From positions 1 through 64,000 of the forward strand of contig SAIX01000112.1 of NCBI GenBank assembly GCA_004028765.1: DNA of 64,000 bases, in the 5' to 3' direction. The notes under the pieces were generated by a model that made no database searches, had not been told where the DNA came from, and saw nothing but the letters and a program-made list of their open reading frames with translations. Below are positions 17,355 through 27,745 of the stretch, piece by piece; the first letter of the stretch is position 1, and each line of letters begins with the position of its first letter. This DNA is from Chitinophagaceae bacterium (GTDB lineage: Bacteria > Bacteroidota > Bacteroidia > Chitinophagales > Chitinophagaceae). Made by a program: the position numbers and the translations under genes.

Positions 17355-18644
17355 TTACCCGGCCAATACCTGCTGAATGGCTTTGGCTTTGAGAAGGCAT
17401 TCTTCGTATTCTTTTTCCGCATCGCTGTAAAAAGTGATCCCTCCGCCCACGAGATAAGAAAGATAGCGACTCGCCTGGTTATAAAGGATACTCCTGATCA
17501 CCACATTGTAATCAAAATCTTTTTCGGGGCTGATATATCCCACTGTACCGGAAAATATCCCGCGTTTTGTTTTTTCATAGCGTTCGATCAATTCGATCAC
17601 CTTTTTTTTCGGGGCGCCGGTCATGCTTCCCATCGGGAAACTGGCTTCGAGTATTTCGGGTAATTCCATACCTGGTTCCAGTTCACCGGAGATTGTTGAA
17701 ATCATCTGGTGCACCTGCGGGAAACTGTAGATGCCGAACAACTCATCTACGCGAACACTTCCTTTGCGGCAGATGCGGCTGAGGTCGTTGCGTACAAGAT
17801 CAACCACCATTACATTCTCACTCCTGTCTTTTTCGCTGTGCCGCAACTGCTCTTTCAGTTTTTCATCTTCTGAGATGTCTGCTGTATTTCTTTGATAAGT
17901 GCCTTTGATCGGTTGTGATAGGATGCGGTCATTTTTTTTCTGCAGGTATCTTTCAGGGCTGGCACAGAGTAGAAAATTCTCTTCAACCCGATAATAACAG
18001 GAAAAGGGATTGGGAGATATAGCAGTGAGTTTGCGGTACATTGCCACAGGGTCGATGGATACGTTTTCTGCAAAAAACTCCTGGCATAAATTCAGTTCAT
18101 AACAATCACCGCGTAAAATATGCCCTTTTATTTTTTCGATCACCGAGAGGTATTCATCCCTGCGGAAACGGGAGCGGATCTCCGGTATGGATTGTGTTTG
18201 TGCAATAAAATCCTGTTCGCTGATCGCGCAGATCTCTTCAAATATTTTTGAAGGCTGTCTTTGCAGTGAAGAAATAACCAGCAGGTCGTTTTGTAAAATC
18301 AAAACAGTTTCCGGAACGAAAAAAAACAATTCAGGGAAACCGATAGGATCCGTCAGGGTTGATGTTGTGTTAGATAATTCGTTCTTCAGGTCATAATTCA
18401 CATGACCGAAGAGCCAGTCTGAATGCCTGTTACAAAATGATTTCAGCGAGGCGATCCGGTTATCGGGCGGGTTGATATGATCAACGAGATCAACACCTGC
18501 CAGGCATTCGACCGAGCGGTGCGGGGAAGGGTAGTTGTGGTTATCCAGAAAACAACAAATGTTGAACCGGTTGGCCCAGCTCAACATTTGTTGTTTGCAC
18601 AGGGTGCTGTTTGTTATGGGAAAAGAGGCTGTATTTCTTTTCAC
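17355..18644 (-). CDS. pabB: Aminodeoxychorismate synthase component I
   Basis: A 429-residue chorismate-utilising enzyme that makes 4-amino-4-deoxychorismate for folate. The C-terminal catalytic part carries IKGTYQRN, SENVMVVDLVRNDLSR, FPMGSMTGAPKKKVIELIERYE and GTVGYISPEKDFDYNVVIRS, which are typical of PabB/TrpE enzymes; the KGT and MTGAPK motifs and stand-alone context favour PabB over TrpE. No pabA or pabC lies beside it. The start ATG 18644 lies 18 bp after the stop of the acidic protein gene, suggesting cotranscription. Anthranilate or isochorismate synthase is a less likely reading. Confidence 0.88.
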   Translation of the reverse strand: MKRNTASFPITNSTLCKQQMLSWANRFNICCFLDNHNYPSPHRSVECLAGVDLVDHINPPDNRIASLKSFCNRHSDWLFGHVNYDLKNELSNTTSTLTDPIGFPELFFFVPETVLILQNDLLVISSLQRQPSKIFEEICAISEQDFIAQTQSIPEIRSRFRRDEYLSVIEKIKGHILRGDCYELNLCQEFFAENVSIDPVAMYRKLTAISPNPFSCYYRVEENFLLCASPERYLQKKNDRILSQPIKGTYQRNTADISEDEKLKEQLRHSEKDRSENVMVVDLVRNDLSRICRKGSVRVDELFGIYSFPQVHQMISTISGELEPGMELPEILEASFPMGSMTGAPKKKVIELIERYEKTKRGIFSGTVGYISPEKDFDYNVVIRSILYNQASRYLSYLVGGGITFYSDAEKEYEECLLKAKAIQQVLAG

Positions 18645-18662
18645 CTGATTGTTTGAGATAGA

Positions 18663-19100
18663 TCAGAAATCATCGTCGTCGTCGTCAAACCCGTCAGACT
18701 TATCATTGAAAAGATCGAACTCTTTGAAATCATCGTCTAATTTAAAATCATCGTCTTCTTCTCCTTTCTTCTTTCCTGCACCTCCGGTTTTTTTACCTTT
18801 GCTTTTCGGAATATCGAACTCATCGAAATCAGGATCCCAATCATCTTCCTCTTCGGGTTTTTCCCAATCATCTTCCATATCTTCTGCGTCATCGTCCTCA
18901 TCGTCGTCATCATCCTTTGCTTTTTTCGCAGAAGATTTTGCAGACGATTTTTTAGGAGGAGCGGAATCCTCATCCTCATCATCTAAATCATCATCTTCTT
19001 CCAGTTGCTTTTTGCTTTTGGAAGAGGGCTTTGCATCGGTATTTTTTGCCGCTGCATTTTTCGGGGTGGATTTGGAATCCTTATCAGATTTCGCTGCCAT
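18663..19100 (-). CDS. Highly acidic low-complexity protein
   Basis: A 145-residue protein built from Lys/Ser/Ala-rich stretches at the N-terminus (MAAKSDKDSKSTPKNAAAKN) and Asp/Glu tracts from about residue 35 to the end, which closes in six Asp and a Phe. No signal peptide, membrane helix or known domain is visible; it is expected to be disordered. Repeating motifs of the type DDDFK, EFD and DDW suggest a binding tail. Its position between purA and pabB on the same strand, the ATG with a free upstream gap of 93 bp, and similar acidic proteins in related bacteria support a real gene. I do not recognise its function; RNA- or protein-binding chaperone-like roles are only guesses. Confidence 0.72.
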   Translation of the reverse strand: MAAKSDKDSKSTPKNAAAKNTDAKPSSKSKKQLEEDDDLDDEDEDSAPPKKSSAKSSAKKAKDDDDDEDDDAEDMEDDWEKPEEEDDWDPDFDEFDIPKSKGKKTGGAGKKKGEEDDDFKLDDDFKEFDLFNDKSDGFDDDDDDF

Positions 19101-19193
19101 ATTTCTAATAAGATTGTTGCGTAAAATTTCAACGCAAAATGATATTCTCCAAAAAAATTTTTCTGTTACGAAAAGTAAATAGGTACTACTGTT

Positions 19194-20492
<1,299 letters not shown>

Positions 20493-20559
20493 CTATCAGT
20501 AAAAACAGGTAAGGGTGAAATTTAATCCGGCGGGATGGATGATTTGTGGGTAAACTCTT

Positions 20560-22821
20560 TCAGGAAATGTTCTCCATATCAAAACGATCAACTGTTTGTA
20601 TACCCTGTAAGGATTTGAGGCGGTTTACAAGCAGTTCCAGTTCTTCTTTGTCGTGCACAAATACCCGGATGGTGCCTTCGAACATACCTTCTTTCGATTC
20701 GATGGTGAGGCCCGCGATATTGATCCGCAGGTCACCACTGATCACGTTAGTGATTTTATTAATCACGCCCACATCATCCAAACCAATAATGCGTAAACCG
20801 GTGAGGAAGGAGATCTCTTTGTTTTTTGCCCACTTGGTTTTTACCACGCGGTGCCCGTAATTGGCGAGCAATTGTGCTGCATTGGGGCAATTGGTACGGT
20901 GGATAATGAGCCCCTTGCCGGTACTTACAAAACCAAATACGTCATCGCCTGGTATCGGGTGGCAGCATTTGGCGAGTGCATACTGGATTTTATCACTGCT
21001 TTCTCCGAAGATGATAAGCTCCGAGTCTTTGCGCTGCGGGGATTTGGCAGTAAGATGATCCACCGGCACTTCCTGGATCACCGGCTTGGGCCTGGGGATC
21101 TCGAGCCTGTCGCCGAGTACATGAAATTCTTTCAGTTCTTTGAGATCGATGGCTTTTGTTGCGATCTTGTAATGCAGGTCGAGCGAAGAAGGCAATTTAT
21201 AATACTGAACCAGTTCTTCGATATTGGCCTGGTTGTAAGCAGCGCCCATGGATTCGATCTTGCGCTGAAGGATATATTTTCCGTCTTCTGCGACCTTTCT
21301 TTTTTCTTCCCGCAGGGCATCTTTGATCTTACTTTTGGCTTTGGCCGTAACCACGATCCCGAGCCAGTCTTCAGAAGGTTTCTGTTTATTGCTGGTGATG
21401 ATCTCCACCTGGTCGCCACTTCTTAATTTGTGACTGATGGGTACCAGCCGGTGGTGCACTTTTGCGCCGATACATTTGGTGCCGATGGCAGAGTGGATGG
21501 AGAAAGCGAAATCGAGTGCCGTGCTTCCTGTAGGCAGCATTTTTACTTCGCCTTTGGGCGTATACACATAAATTTCTTCTGCGAGAAAAGAGGTTTTGAA
21601 ATCCTGCAGAAAATCCACTCCATCGGTGTCCTGCGTGCTCAGTACTTCCCTGATCTGCCCAAACCATTTATCAAAGCGGTCTTCATCATTACTGCCTTCC
21701 TTGTATTTATAATGGGCAGCCAATCCTTTTTCAGCGATCTCGTTCATGCGTTTGGTCCGTATCTGCACTTCCACCCATTTTCCCTGGGGGCCCATCACGG
21801 TTGTGTGCAATGCTTCATAACCGTTATTCTTCGGGTTGCTCAGCCAGTCGCGCAGCCGTTCCGGTGCCGGCGTATATTCATCAGTGATCATGGAATACAC
21901 TTTCCAGCAGTCTTCTTTTTCTTTTTCGGGAGAGGAATCCAGTATCACACGAATCGCGAAGAGATCGTATACCTCTTCAAACGAAACATGTTTTTTACGA
22001 ATCTTATTCCAGATCGAGTGGATGCTTTTGGGCCTGCCATAGATCTCGAAATTCAGTTCGGCTGCGGTCAGTTTTTCTTTGAGCGGCCTTATGAACTCAT
22101 TGATATAACGGGTACGCTCGCGCTTGGTTTCTGAAAGCTTTTTCGCGATATCGCGATAGGCTTCCGGCTCCATGTATTTCATGGAGAGGTCTTCCAGTTC
22201 TGTTTTGATATTGTACAAACCCATTCGGTGGGCGAGCGGTGCATATACCCAAACGGTTTCAGATGCGATCTTAAGTTGTTTTTCGCGTTTCATGCTGTCG
22301 AGCGTACGCATATTGTGCAAACGGTCGGCCAGTTTAATCAGGATCACGCGGGGATCATCGGTAAGTGTAAGCAGGATCTTTTTAAAATTTTCAGCCTGCT
22401 GACTCGTATTCGTATCGATCACGCTCGATATCTTAGTGAGCCCGTCAACGATGCGTGCGATCTCGTTACCGAATTCGCGCTGTACGTCTTCGAGCGTGAT
22501 ATCGGTATCTTCAACGGTATCATGTAAAAGTGCGCAGATGGTGCTGCGTACACCCAGCCCGATTTCTTCCACGCAGATCATCGCAACCGCGATGGGATGC
22601 AGGATATAAGGCTCCCCGCTTTTACGGCGCATAGTTTTGTGCGCATCGGCAGCCATTTCAAAAGCCTGGCGGATCAGTTCTTTATCCCCTTTTTTCAGTT
22701 TTGGCCGAAGGCTTCGCAGGAGGGCACGATAATGTCTTACGATCTCATTTTTCTCCTGTTCAGGGGTGAGATTGTACTTTGGAACCACGGGTTCCAGGGT
22801 TATTTCGGTTGCCTGCTCCAT
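20560..22821 (-). CDS. rel: Bifunctional (p)ppGpp synthetase/hydrolase
   Basis: This Rel/SpoT-type enzyme makes and degrades the alarmone (p)ppGpp. The 753-residue product has an HD hydrolase domain (H75 in YILHPIAVA, H100-D101 in LLHDTVEDTD), the synthetase domain with GRPKSIHSIWNKI and NNGYEALHTTV, a TGS domain (VYTPKGEVKMLPTGSTALDFAF), and a C-terminal ACT domain. The presence of an intact HD motif fits a bifunctional enzyme. The frame opens with TTG at 22830, but ATG 22821 is preferred because the -7 box TATATTTG covers 22828-22835. Only 6 nt lie between box and ATG, so the mRNA is probably leaderless. Confidence 0.95.
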   Translation of the reverse strand: MEQATEITLEPVVPKYNLTPEQEKNEIVRHYRALLRSLRPKLKKGDKELIRQAFEMAADAHKTMRRKSGEPYILHPIAVAMICVEEIGLGVRSTICALLHDTVEDTDITLEDVQREFGNEIARIVDGLTKISSVIDTNTSQQAENFKKILLTLTDDPRVILIKLADRLHNMRTLDSMKREKQLKIASETVWVYAPLAHRMGLYNIKTELEDLSMKYMEPEAYRDIAKKLSETKRERTRYINEFIRPLKEKLTAAELNFEIYGRPKSIHSIWNKIRKKHVSFEEVYDLFAIRVILDSSPEKEKEDCWKVYSMITDEYTPAPERLRDWLSNPKNNGYEALHTTVMGPQGKWVEVQIRTKRMNEIAEKGLAAHYKYKEGSNDEDRFDKWFGQIREVLSTQDTDGVDFLQDFKTSFLAEEIYVYTPKGEVKMLPTGSTALDFAFSIHSAIGTKCIGAKVHHRLVPISHKLRSGDQVEIITSNKQKPSEDWLGIVVTAKAKSKIKDALREEKRKVAEDGKYILQRKIESMGAAYNQANIEELVQYYKLPSSLDLHYKIATKAIDLKELKEFHVLGDRLEIPRPKPVIQEVPVDHLTAKSPQRKDSELIIFGESSDKIQYALAKCCHPIPGDDVFGFVSTGKGLIIHRTNCPNAAQLLANYGHRVVKTKWAKNKEISFLTGLRIIGLDDVGVINKITNVISGDLRINIAGLTIESKEGMFEGTIRVFVHDKEELELLVNRLKSLQGIQTVDRFDMENIS

Positions 22822-22827
22822 TGATAA

Positions 22828-22835
22828 CAAATATA
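22828..22835 (-). promoter_or_regulatory. -7 promoter box TATATTTG of rel
   Basis: Perfect TAnnTTTG match on the minus strand that ends 6 nt before the rel ATG. Transcription would begin at or within 1-2 nt of the start codon. Confidence 0.6.
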
Positions 22836-22964
22836 CGGAGGAATGGGGGTCGTTAACCCTGAATCAGTGATGGCGAATCGTAATACCTGATCCCGGGGAG
22901 AAGGATGCGATTCACGATTCCGGGAATTTCCATAGCCGGTTAGCCTGCAGGGGGCAAGAGTGTT

Positions 22965-22972
22965 TACCTTTG
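22965..22972 (+). promoter_or_regulatory. -7 promoter box TACCTTTG of the ABC exporter
   Basis: Perfect TAnnTTTG match 9 nt before the ATG at 22982. It makes the in-frame TTG at 22970 impossible as a start and predicts a leader of only a few nucleotides. Confidence 0.6.
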
Positions 22973-22981
22973 CTGCCTGTC

Positions 22982-24799
22982 ATGGCCGATTCACCAAAGA
23001 AAAAAATATTCGATTTCTCGTTGTTGCGCAGGGTATTCCGCTTCGTTAAGCCATACCGCTCTTTCTTCTATATAAGCCTGTTGCTGGCAATTGTGATGGC
23101 GGTTTTCGCCCCGGTACGCCCTTATTTGATCCAGCTCACGATCGATAAGGCCACCGGAAAACATGTATTTGTTCCGCATTGGCTCGAATGGGTTTTATTC
23201 AAAACCGATCTTTCCGATGCCAGCCGGTTTATCATTGGAGTAAGTATTTTCCAGGTCATTTTTCTTTTCGTGGAAACCACGATCCGTTTCCTGTTTACGT
23301 TTATTACGGCCTGGATGGGGCAAAGTGTGGTTAAGGATATGCGGAATACGGTGTATCAAAAAATCCTCTCTCTCAATCTTTCCCAATTCGACAAAACGCC
23401 GATCGGTACATTAACCACCCGAACAATCAATGATATCGAAAGCATTAACGACATTTTTTCAGACGGTTTGATCCCCATCATTGCAGACCTGCTTACGATC
23501 CTGATTACACTCGGTACCATGTTCTGGATCGACTGGCGCCTCACGCTGATCAGCCTGGTGCCATTTCCCATCATGATCGTGGCCACTTATTATTTTAAAG
23601 AAAGCGTGAACAAAAGTTTTATCCGTGTGCGCAATGCTGTTGCCGCACTGAATGCTTTTGTGCAGGAGCATATCACCGGCATGCAGGTGGTGCAGGCATT
23701 TGCTGCCGAGGAGCGGGAGTTCACTAAATTCAAAAAGATCAATACGGAACACCGCAATGCCAATATCAAAGCCATTTTTGCATACTCTGTTTTTTTCCCT
23801 GTGGTGGAAGTGGTGCTCGCGGTAAGTATGGGTCTGCTGGTTTGGTGGATCGCCGACCGCTCGCTGGATGCAGGTTTGCTTGTAGCATTTATTCTTTATC
23901 TCAACCAGATCTTCCGCCCGCTTCGTGTGATCGCTGATAAATTCAATGTATTGCAGATGGGGATGATCGCTGCGGAACGGGTACTCAAAGTGCTCGATAA
24001 TGAAGATGTAACCCCGGTATCAAAACCCGGTGCTTATCTGCCTGCTGAAATAAAGGGGGACATTGATTTCAAAGCGGTTTCTTTTGCTTACAATGAACCG
24101 GATTATGTTCTTAAAAACATCAGTTTCTCGGTAAAGGCAGGAGAAACTGTGGCACTCGTTGGGCATACCGGCAGCGGAAAAACCTCCATCATCAGTTTGC
24201 TGAACCGCCTTTACCATATCCAGGAAGGAACAATCAGTATCGACGGGGTCAATATTGAAGATTACGATATCGACAGGCTGCGTGGCAGCATTGGGGTGGT
24301 GTTGCAGGATGTATTTCTTTTCTCCGGGTCTGTGATGGATAATATTACACTCCGTAATCCCGCCATCAGCCGCGAACAGGTGATCAATGCCGCGAAAATG
24401 ATCGGTGTGGATGAATTCATCAACCAGCTTCCCGGCGGATACGATTATAATGTAATGGAAAGAGGCAGTACGCTCAGTTTGGGTCAGCGGCAACTGCTTT
24501 CATTTATCCGTGCACTGCTGTACAACCCTTCCATCCTGATCCTCGATGAAGCCACTTCTTCCATCGACACCGAAAGTGAATTGCTCATCGAAAAAGCCAC
24601 CGATACCCTGATTTCGGGGCGCACCTCTGTTATCATTGCTCACCGTCTCTCAACCATCCGCAAGGCGGATAAGATTATTGTGCTCGATAAAGGCGAGATC
24701 CGCGAAAGCGGTACCCATGAAGAGCTGTTGCAGCTCGGCGGATTTTATGCTAAATTGCATGAGATGCAGTTTGATAAAAAGAAAGCTGTAATGGTTTGA
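22982..24799 (+). CDS. ABC exporter, fused permease and ATPase
   Basis: A 605-residue type IV ABC half-transporter that works as a dimer in the inner membrane. Six transmembrane helices (about 20-330) precede an ATPase domain with Walker A GHTGSGKTS (about residue 397), the Q-loop VLQDVFLFSG, a signature-like stretch STLSLGQRQLLSF in place of LSGGQ, and Walker B ILILDEATSSID. The SLGQ form is seen in a subclass of lipid and multidrug exporters. The substrate cannot be read. A small gene follows with its ATG 2 nt after this stop, hence shared transcription. Confidence 0.92.
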   Translation: MADSPKKKIFDFSLLRRVFRFVKPYRSFFYISLLLAIVMAVFAPVRPYLIQLTIDKATGKHVFVPHWLEWVLFKTDLSDASRFIIGVSIFQVIFLFVETTIRFLFTFITAWMGQSVVKDMRNTVYQKILSLNLSQFDKTPIGTLTTRTINDIESINDIFSDGLIPIIADLLTILITLGTMFWIDWRLTLISLVPFPIMIVATYYFKESVNKSFIRVRNAVAALNAFVQEHITGMQVVQAFAAEEREFTKFKKINTEHRNANIKAIFAYSVFFPVVEVVLAVSMGLLVWWIADRSLDAGLLVAFILYLNQIFRPLRVIADKFNVLQMGMIAAERVLKVLDNEDVTPVSKPGAYLPAEIKGDIDFKAVSFAYNEPDYVLKNISFSVKAGETVALVGHTGSGKTSIISLLNRLYHIQEGTISIDGVNIEDYDIDRLRGSIGVVLQDVFLFSGSVMDNITLRNPAISREQVINAAKMIGVDEFINQLPGGYDYNVMERGSTLSLGQRQLLSFIRALLYNPSILILDEATSSIDTESELLIEKATDTLISGRTSVIIAHRLSTIRKADKIIVLDKGEIRESGTHEELLQLGGFYAKLHEMQFDKKKAVMV

Positions 24800-24801
24800 G
24801 T

Positions 24802-25008
24802 ATGGCAGAGAAAAAAGTCGATTTTACATTAACAAACGGGCAAACAAACGGCTGCTTTGAAAAAGCGGAAGAAGATCGCCTGCGCAGTGTTTTGCAACGT
24901 ACTTATGCCGACCGTTTCCGGATGATGACCACACTTATGAAAATGAATCAACTGTTCCGGAATGCAAAAATCACACATCAGCCTTTTAAAAATTCTCCGG
25001 CTGCTTAA
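24802..25008 (+). CDS. Small protein upstream of a nucleotidyltransferase
   Basis: A 68-residue protein starting at ATG 24802, 2 nt after the ABC exporter stop. It has no membrane helix. The middle section EKAEEDRLRSVLQRTYADRFRMMTTLMKMNQLF looks helical and resembles short proteins with a 'xxERFxxMxxLMxxN' helix that precede AbiEii-like nucleotidyltransferase genes in Bacteroidota. The next gene starts 22 bp later. The two could form a toxin-antitoxin-like or regulatory pair; this is inferred from position alone. Confidence 0.6.
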   Translation: MAEKKVDFTLTNGQTNGCFEKAEEDRLRSVLQRTYADRFRMMTTLMKMNQLFRNAKITHQPFKNSPAA

Positions 25009-25030
25009 GTAAAGTATCGCTCGACCACCC

Positions 25031-25527
25031 ATGGATATATTTGATCAGGAACTAATTAACTTCTGGACTTCATTGAACAAACATGAAGTAGCCTATATCA
25101 TGGTGGGAGGAGTGGCCACCCACCCCCATGGGTATCAGCGAACAACAGATGATATCGATCTCTGGATAGAAGACACCCGTGAAAACAGGAACCGGCTTAG
25201 ATTGGCACTAAAAGCCTATGGTGGAACGGATTATTTTATGCTGGAAACCCTGCAGATCGTACCTGCTGGACTTATTTCAACCTCAACAATGGGCTGCGGT
25301 TAGACCTGATGGTTTCAGTAAAGGGCCTCGAAGACAATTCTTTTGCCGAGTGCCTTGCCCCTGCTTCTATTGCTGATCTCGGAGAGGTTTCCATCCCTTT
25401 TTTACATATTAACGATCTTATTGCTGCTAAAAAAGCCGCCAATCGTCCCAAAGACCAGGTTGATGTATTATACCTTGAAAAAATCCGGCAAATGATGGAG
25501 GAAGAAGGGGGTGGCCGCCCCCGCTGA
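25031..25527 (+). pseudogene. Frameshifted AbiEii-like nucleotidyltransferase
   Basis: Two frames together give one protein of the nucleotidyltransferase family. The first (25031-25303) contains the core VAYIMVGGVATHPHGYQRTTDDIDLWI, where GG and DxD mark the metal-binding nucleotidyltransferase site. The second (to 25527) carries SIPFLHINDLIAAKKAANRPKDQVDVLYLEKI, the usual C-terminal end. If one base is restored in CCTGCTGG at about 25262-25269 (for example CCTGGCTGG), the reading becomes VPGWTYFNLNNGLRLDLMVSVKG and runs straight through. The gene is therefore either broken by a 1-base deletion or hit by a sequencing error. Its end overlaps the upstream region of atpB. Confidence 0.82.
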
Positions 25528-25578
25528 TTTTTTCCCCAAATTCTACGCTATCCTTTCCGGTTTTCAGCCCCGTACCCC

Positions 25579-25586
25579 TATCTTTG
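25579..25586 (+). promoter_or_regulatory. -7 promoter box TATCTTTG of the atp operon
   Basis: Perfect TAnnTTTG match 20 nt before the atpB ATG at 25607. A TTTC at 25554-25557 with a 21-bp spacer could be a weak -33 element. Confidence 0.65.
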
Positions 25587-25606
25587 CCGCAAATTTAGAA
25601 AGAGGT

Positions 25607-26758
25607 ATGGCCCTTAGAACTGTGAAATCTTTGCTGGTAGCGAGTTTTAGCCTTTTCGCGATTGTTTTTTCAGCCCCTGCACTTGCCCAGGATTCTGCCC
25701 GTCACGAAGCTGCAGCAGAAAACCATGAGGCTGCCGGTCATGAAACCAAAAAAGAAGGATTTGATGCTGCTGATGTGATTTTTGGCCATATCCTCGATAA
25801 CCACGAATACCATTTTACCGAATACCACGATGCAGAAGGAAATGTACACCATGTTTCCATTCCGCTGCCCATCATCCTCTATTCCAAAGAAAGAGGCTTT
25901 GCCGCTTTTATGTCATCCCGATTTGAACATGGCGCCGCTTATAACGGTTATAAGATCAGGGAAGGCTCTAAAATGGATGGCGAAAAAATAGTTGCCGTAA
26001 AAGAAGACGGTAGCGAAGATGCATCCATCAAAGTATGGGATCTCTCCATGACGCGTAACGTGGTGCAGATGCTGATCGCCCTCTCGGTACTGGTATGGCT
26101 CATGGTTTCTATGGCCAATGCCTATAAAAAAGGGCTCGGTGTAAAAACTGCTCCCAAAGGCCGTCAGAACCTGCTGGAACCCATCGTAACTTTTGTACGT
26201 GATGAAGTGGCCAAACCCAACCTGGGTCACAAATACGAGAAATACCTTCCCTACCTCCTCACCACTTTTTTCTTTATCCTGATCAATAATATTTTCGGGC
26301 TGATCCCGGGAACGGCAAACGTAACGGGAAACATTGCGTTCACCGTGGTGCTCGGACTGATCTCATTCGTTGTGATCCTCTTCAGTACCAACAGCCATTT
26401 CTGGGGCCATATTTTTAACCCTCCGGGTGTTCCGGGTTTCGTGAAATTTATCCTGGTGCCGGTTGAATTTCTCGGCGTGTTCATCAAACCTGTTGCATTG
26501 ATCATCCGTTTGTTTGCGAACATGGTTGCGGGCCACATTATTATTATCTGTTTGATTTCGCTGATATTTATTTTCGGTCAGATGAATGGTGCTGCCGGAT
26601 GGGGCACTTCACCGGTAGCCATCGGGTTCACCGTATTCATTTATATGATCGAAGTACTGGTTGCTTTTCTGCAGGCTTTCATCTTCACCAACCTCACGGC
26701 GGTATTCATCGGCGCGGCGTTTGAAGGCGAACACCACGAAGAAGCGGCCCATCATTGA
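25607..26758 (+). CDS. atpB: F-type ATP synthase subunit a
   Basis: Subunit a forms the proton path beside the c-ring. The 383-residue product has a cleavable-looking N-terminal signal (SLLVASFSLFAIVFSAPALAQ), then a His/Glu-rich periplasmic section of about 130 residues (with HEAAAENHEAAGHE), which is longer than in Proteobacteria and seen in Bacteroidota. Five to six membrane helices follow. The essential Arg sits in PVALIIRLFANMVAGH. The ATG at 25607 follows a -7 box; the longer frame to 25511 is not used because it would start inside the preceding pseudogene and cross the promoter. Confidence 0.95.
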   Translation: MALRTVKSLLVASFSLFAIVFSAPALAQDSARHEAAAENHEAAGHETKKEGFDAADVIFGHILDNHEYHFTEYHDAEGNVHHVSIPLPIILYSKERGFAAFMSSRFEHGAAYNGYKIREGSKMDGEKIVAVKEDGSEDASIKVWDLSMTRNVVQMLIALSVLVWLMVSMANAYKKGLGVKTAPKGRQNLLEPIVTFVRDEVAKPNLGHKYEKYLPYLLTTFFFILINNIFGLIPGTANVTGNIAFTVVLGLISFVVILFSTNSHFWGHIFNPPGVPGFVKFILVPVEFLGVFIKPVALIIRLFANMVAGHIIIICLISLIFIFGQMNGAAGWGTSPVAIGFTVFIYMIEVLVAFLQAFIFTNLTAVFIGAAFEGEHHEEAAHH

Positions 26759-27034
<276 letters not shown>

Positions 27035-27053
27035 GCCATTGCACAAACGAAAC

Positions 27054-27109
27054 AACTGCACCCGATGTACAGGACAGAGGGTGCAGTTACTTTCCTGTTT
27101 TTAGCAGGA
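27054..27109 (+). other. Two hairpins between atpE and atpF
   Basis: A perfect 10-bp stem (AACTGCACCC at 27054-27063 with GGGTGCAGTT at 27079-27088) and a second stem (TTCCTG with CAGGAA, 27093-27109) lie directly after atpE. A T-rich stretch follows the second. They may stabilise the 3' end of an atpBE message or partly terminate transcription, so that subunit c is made in excess of b. The rest of the 208-bp gap holds no gene; AGGAG 10 nt before atpF resembles a Shine-Dalgarno site, which is rare in this window. Confidence 0.5.
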
Positions 27110-27242
27110 ATGTTTTTTGGGAAAGAAGCAGCATGTAACCGGCACCTGTTCTTTGGGCATCGCCTGTTGCGTCGCACATTTCAGCTACAGTAACCGATAT
27201 CATCACAAAACCGCTCAGCGGAAACTATAGGAGATACATCGT

Positions 27243-27737
27243 ATGAAATTACTTACACCGGATCCAGGGTTGCTGATATGGACCCTGATTGCTTTTCTCG
27301 CTGTTTTCTACATCCTCGCCAAAATGGCCTGGCCCGCGATCATCAAAGGTTTGAAAGACCGTGAAACCAGCATCGCTGATGCCATTGCCACTGCCGAAAA
27401 AGTAAAAGGCGAAATGGCTGCGTTGAAAAATGAGAATGAAGCCCTGATGGCCCAGGCCCGTGAAGAACGCGCTATCCTGATCAAAGAAGCAAAAGAAGCG
27501 GCCGATAAAATGGTGAGCGATGCCAAAGACAAAGCCAAAGCCGAATACGACCGTATCGTTGCCGATGCGCAGCAGGCCATTACGCAACAAAAAAATGCTG
27601 CCCTTACTGATGTGAAGAACCAGGTGGGTGCGTTGGTAATTGAAGTAAGTGAGAAGATCCTCCGCCGCGAACTCAGCAACAAAGGCGAACAGGAAAAATA
27701 TATCAAAGACCTTGCTGAAGGAGTAAAGCTGAATTAA
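27243..27737 (+). CDS. atpF: F-type ATP synthase subunit b
   Basis: A 164-residue peripheral stalk subunit. An N-terminal membrane helix (about 8-27, LLIWTLIAFLAVFYILAKMA) is followed by a long charged helix rich in Ala, Glu and Lys that dimerises and reaches up to the F1 head. The start ATG lies behind AGGAG. It follows atpE and precedes atpH, the usual order. Confidence 0.94.
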   Translation: MKLLTPDPGLLIWTLIAFLAVFYILAKMAWPAIIKGLKDRETSIADAIATAEKVKGEMAALKNENEALMAQAREERAILIKEAKEAADKMVSDAKDKAKAEYDRIVADAQQAITQQKNAALTDVKNQVGALVIEVSEKILRRELSNKGEQEKYIKDLAEGVKLN

Positions 27738-27745
27738 AAATTAAG

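Noticed and set aside
17349..17357. Possible shared bidirectional terminator between the lytic transglycosylase gene and pabB
   Set aside because: Only 3 bp separate the stop codons and no hairpin spans them.
18649..19182. Ser-rich open frame on the plus strand (177 codons)
   Set aside because: It is the mirror image of the Asp/Glu/Lys codons of the acidic gene on the minus strand; GAT/GAC repeats read as Ser in the opposite frame.
22875..22920. Inverted repeat GAATCGT / ACGATTC between rel and the ABC exporter
   Set aside because: Only 7 bp with 32 bp between the arms; could be chance, and no matching site was found elsewhere.
25511..25606. N-terminal extension of atpB by 32 codons
   Set aside because: It overlaps the pseudogene end and the -7 box; the signal peptide begins at ATG 25607.
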